A stretch of 6,343 nucleotides of DNA from an uncultured Clostridia bacterium (GTDB lineage: Bacteria; Bacillota; Clostridia; Oscillospirales; CAG-272), in the NCBI GenBank assembly GCA_937898155.1, contig CALEJO010000052.1, positions 1 to 6,343 of the forward strand, written 5' to 3'. Position 1 is the stretch's first letter. The number at the start of each line of letters is the position of its first letter. This document shows, piece by piece, positions 5,484 through 6,343 of this stretch. Made by a program: the position numbers and the translations under genes. Under the pieces are notes generated by a model. The model was not told the DNA's origin, did no database searches, and worked only from the letters and a program-made list of their open reading frames with translations.

Positions 5484-6104
5484 TCAAACAAACGCAAAGC
5501 ATTTGAATGCCGCCATCGACATCACGTGCAAATATTCATTGCCACCGGGATGACATGCCGAACGGTAAATGCCCTCGTCCAGACCACTGATCTCGCCGGG
5601 TTTGCCGGAGATGACGAAAAACCGATACGTGCCATCCGTGGCGGGCTTGACCTTGCCAAACGACATCTCTTCCCCACTGCCAAACGGAATGCCTTGTAGC
5701 CGCCACGTTGATTGCAGTTGCGTCCAAACGATTGCGTCTTCCCGACAGGCAATCAACGAATAATGATTTGCCGTTTTTTTCGTGACAAGCATCTCGATCC
5801 GCTTCTCACCAAAGGAAAACGAATATGTTTTTGTCAGATCATCCTCGGCAATTTGCGTCGCCGTCTTTTGATATGCCTCGTAAACCGAGTGAAGAACTGT
5901 TTTTTCTTCAAGAGAGACAATGTCTTCTATCCGACAATGAAGCGTTTCGCAGATTCGCAAAAGCGTGTCCGTTGTGACGGATTCGTTTTTCGAGAGTTTT
6001 GCGAGCGTGCGACTGCTGATCCCGACCGCTTCTGCAAAATCACATTTTTTGATCTCCCGTTCCCGTAAAAGCGCCCAAAGTTTATCGAAACTGACAAACA
6101 TCAT
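5484..6104 (-). CDS. Cro/CI-family HTH regulator with a C-terminal domain of unknown function, first gene of the restriction-modification operon
   Basis: 206 residues. The first 65 are a Cro/CI (XRE) domain of the YozG-like kind: helix pair D-F-A-E-A-V-G-I-S (22-30), recognition helix S-S-R-T-L-A-K-L (30-37), then N-E-S-V-T-T-D-T-L-L-R-I-C-E-T-L-H-C. The remaining roughly 135 residues, with many aromatic and beta-type stretches (Y-S-F-S-F-G, F-F-V-I-S-G-K-P-G-E-I-S-G), are a domain I do not recognise. The start at 6104 follows AAGGGGG with a 4-base gap; a second ATG at 6101 is equally possible in practice. Controller (C) proteins of restriction-modification systems are HTH proteins of about 80 residues that delay nuclease expression; the position suggests a like role, but the long C-terminal part is unlike them. 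It may instead act only on its own promoter. Confidence 0.85.
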   Translation of the reverse strand: MMFVSFDKLWALLREREIKKCDFAEAVGISSRTLAKLSKNESVTTDTLLRICETLHCRIEDIVSLEEKTVLHSVYEAYQKTATQIAEDDLTKTYSFSFGEKRIEMLVTKKTANHYSLIACREDAIVWTQLQSTWRLQGIPFGSGEEMSFGKVKPATDGTYRFFVISGKPGEISGLDEGIYRSACHPGGNEYLHVMSMAAFKCFAFV

Positions 6105-6124
6105 ATCGCCCCCTTCTAAGTTTC

Positions 6125-6153
6125 ATTATAACACAGTCCAATAAAAATGTCAA
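6125..6153 (-). promoter_or_regulatory. Consensus promoter of the HTH-methylase-nuclease operon
   Basis: Read on the - strand: -35 TTGACA (6153-6148), 17-base spacer, -10 TATAAT (6130-6125); both hexamers are perfect. The predicted start near 6118 leaves a leader of only about 14 bases before the ATG at 6104, with the ribosome binding site right at the 5' end. A promoter this strong implies a need for repression, presumably by the HTH protein. Confidence 0.9.
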
Positions 6154-6158
6154 TGTTT

Positions 6159-6172
6159 TTTACATTTGTAAA
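6159..6172. promoter_or_regulatory. Palindrome TTTACA-N2-TGTAAA upstream of the restriction-modification promoter (candidate operator)
   Basis: TTTACATTTGTAAA is a perfect 6-bp inverted repeat with a 2-base centre. It begins 5 bases upstream of the -35 box, centred about 48 bases from the predicted transcription start. That place suits an activator or a repressor, and the HTH protein encoded just downstream is the natural candidate. It also resembles TACA/TGTA dyads of BlaI/MecI-type regulators, so a host regulator is possible. The role is inferred from position only. Confidence 0.55.
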
Positions 6173-6192
6173 GATGTTTTTTCCTTATTTGC

Positions 6193-6240
6193 AAATCGCA
6201 GACATCGCGAATGTTCTTTCCCACTTTTCTGCGATTTTTT
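6193..6240 (+). terminator. Terminator-like hairpin between the two divergent promoters
   Basis: AAATCGCAGA (6193-6202) pairs perfectly with TCTGCGATTT (6228-6237), followed by further T to 6240. The 25-base loop can form a small inner stem ACAT/ATGT. The T run is on the + strand, but no + strand gene lies upstream, since the operon to the left is on the - strand. It might block stray + strand transcription or be left over from an earlier gene order. Confidence 0.6.
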
Positions 6241-6251
6241 CCATTCGGCTA

Positions 6252-6280
6252 TTGACTTCTCGATTTTCTTGTGATATAAT
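6252..6280 (+). promoter_or_regulatory. Promoter of the tRNA-Pro gene
   Basis: -35 TTGACT (6252-6257), 17-base spacer, -10 TATAAT (6275-6280) preceded by TGA (extended -10). Transcription would begin near 6287, about 16 bases before the mature tRNA end. Confidence 0.9.
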
Positions 6281-6302
6281 ACTTGTTGCGCAAAAAAGAA
6301 AT

Positions 6303-6343
6303 CTGGGTGTGGCGCAGTTGGTAGCGCGCTACCTTGGGGTGGT
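6303..6343 (+). tRNA. tRNA-Pro(GGG), 5' part, cut by the window end
   Basis: Cloverleaf parts in order: acceptor strand CTGGGTG (6303-6309), TG, D stem GCGC/GCGC (6312-6315 and 6324-6327) with loop AGTTGGTA, then anticodon stem CTACC (6329-6333) and loop TTGGGGT (6334-6340). The anticodon is GGG at 6336-6338, reading proline CCC/CCU. The last three bases, GGT, begin the 3' strand of the anticodon stem and pair with ACC. The variable loop, T arm and acceptor 3' strand lie outside the window. Confidence 0.88.

Noticed and set aside
5319..5699. + strand open frames opposite the methylase and regulator genes
   Set aside because: No ribosome binding site or recognisable domain; both - strand genes are well supported here.
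6105..6160. Search for a classic C-box (GACT-N3-AGTC) of restriction controller proteins
   Set aside because: Only a single AGTCC/GGACT half is seen in the spacer, with no symmetric partner.
3437..6302. Integrase, insertion sequence or CRISPR array in the foreign-looking block
   Set aside because: No recombinase or transposase reading frame, terminal inverted repeats or regularly spaced repeats were found.

Overview
The window looks like a chromosomal segment of an anaerobic Bacillota bacterium, most likely an uncultured member of the Clostridia. The reasons are an oxygen-sensitive anaerobic ribonucleotide reductase with a C-terminal thioredoxin-like domain, clostridial-type L10 and L7/L12 proteins behind a Gram-positive-style L10 leader with an intrinsic terminator, strong AGGAGG-type ribosome binding sites and sigma-A-type promoters. 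No taxonomic marker such as rRNA is present, so this placement is inference.

Region 1 (1-2255, + strand) is a redox and nucleotide block. It holds the 3' part of nrdD, beginning at the cysteine loop of the active site and running through the zinc site, the glycyl-radical glycine and a fused CPNC thioredoxin-fold domain. After a 60-base gap containing a perfect 14-bp hairpin comes a trxB-like flavoprotein, then a strong terminator. Reductase, disulfide carrier and flavoprotein lie in one transcriptional order, which suggests a self-contained electron supply for dNTP synthesis. The TrxB-like protein lacks the basic HRRxxxR motif that binds NADPH, so its electron donor is open.

Region 2 (2256-3436, + strand) is a free-standing rplJ-rplL operon with its own promoter, an L10 leader with a recognisable K-turn-like site, an intrinsic attenuator, a pairing that could act as antiterminator, and a terminator. 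Neither rplKA nor rpoB adjoins it.

Region 3 (3449-6153, - strand) is a three-gene operon read from a consensus promoter: a Cro/CI-type HTH regulator with a long C-terminal domain, a gamma-type N6-adenine DNA methyltransferase, and a PD...ExK protein that is very probably the matching restriction endonuclease. The last two genes overlap. The block is visibly richer in A/T than nrdD (23 of 60 bases G+C at 4201-4260, against 33 of 60 at 241-300), which fits a horizontally acquired type II restriction-modification system. A TTTACA-N2-TGTAAA palindrome abuts its -35 box.

Region 4 (6159-6343) holds that palindrome, a + strand terminator-like hairpin with no gene to terminate, a strong + strand promoter, and the 5' half of a tRNA-Pro(GGG) gene cut by the window end.

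The candidates most worth a second look are the HTH/methylase/nuclease operon with its unusually large regulator, the TrxB-like protein without its NADPH motif beside a thioredoxin-fused NrdD, and the complete L10 attenuation switch that can be drawn from the sequence.
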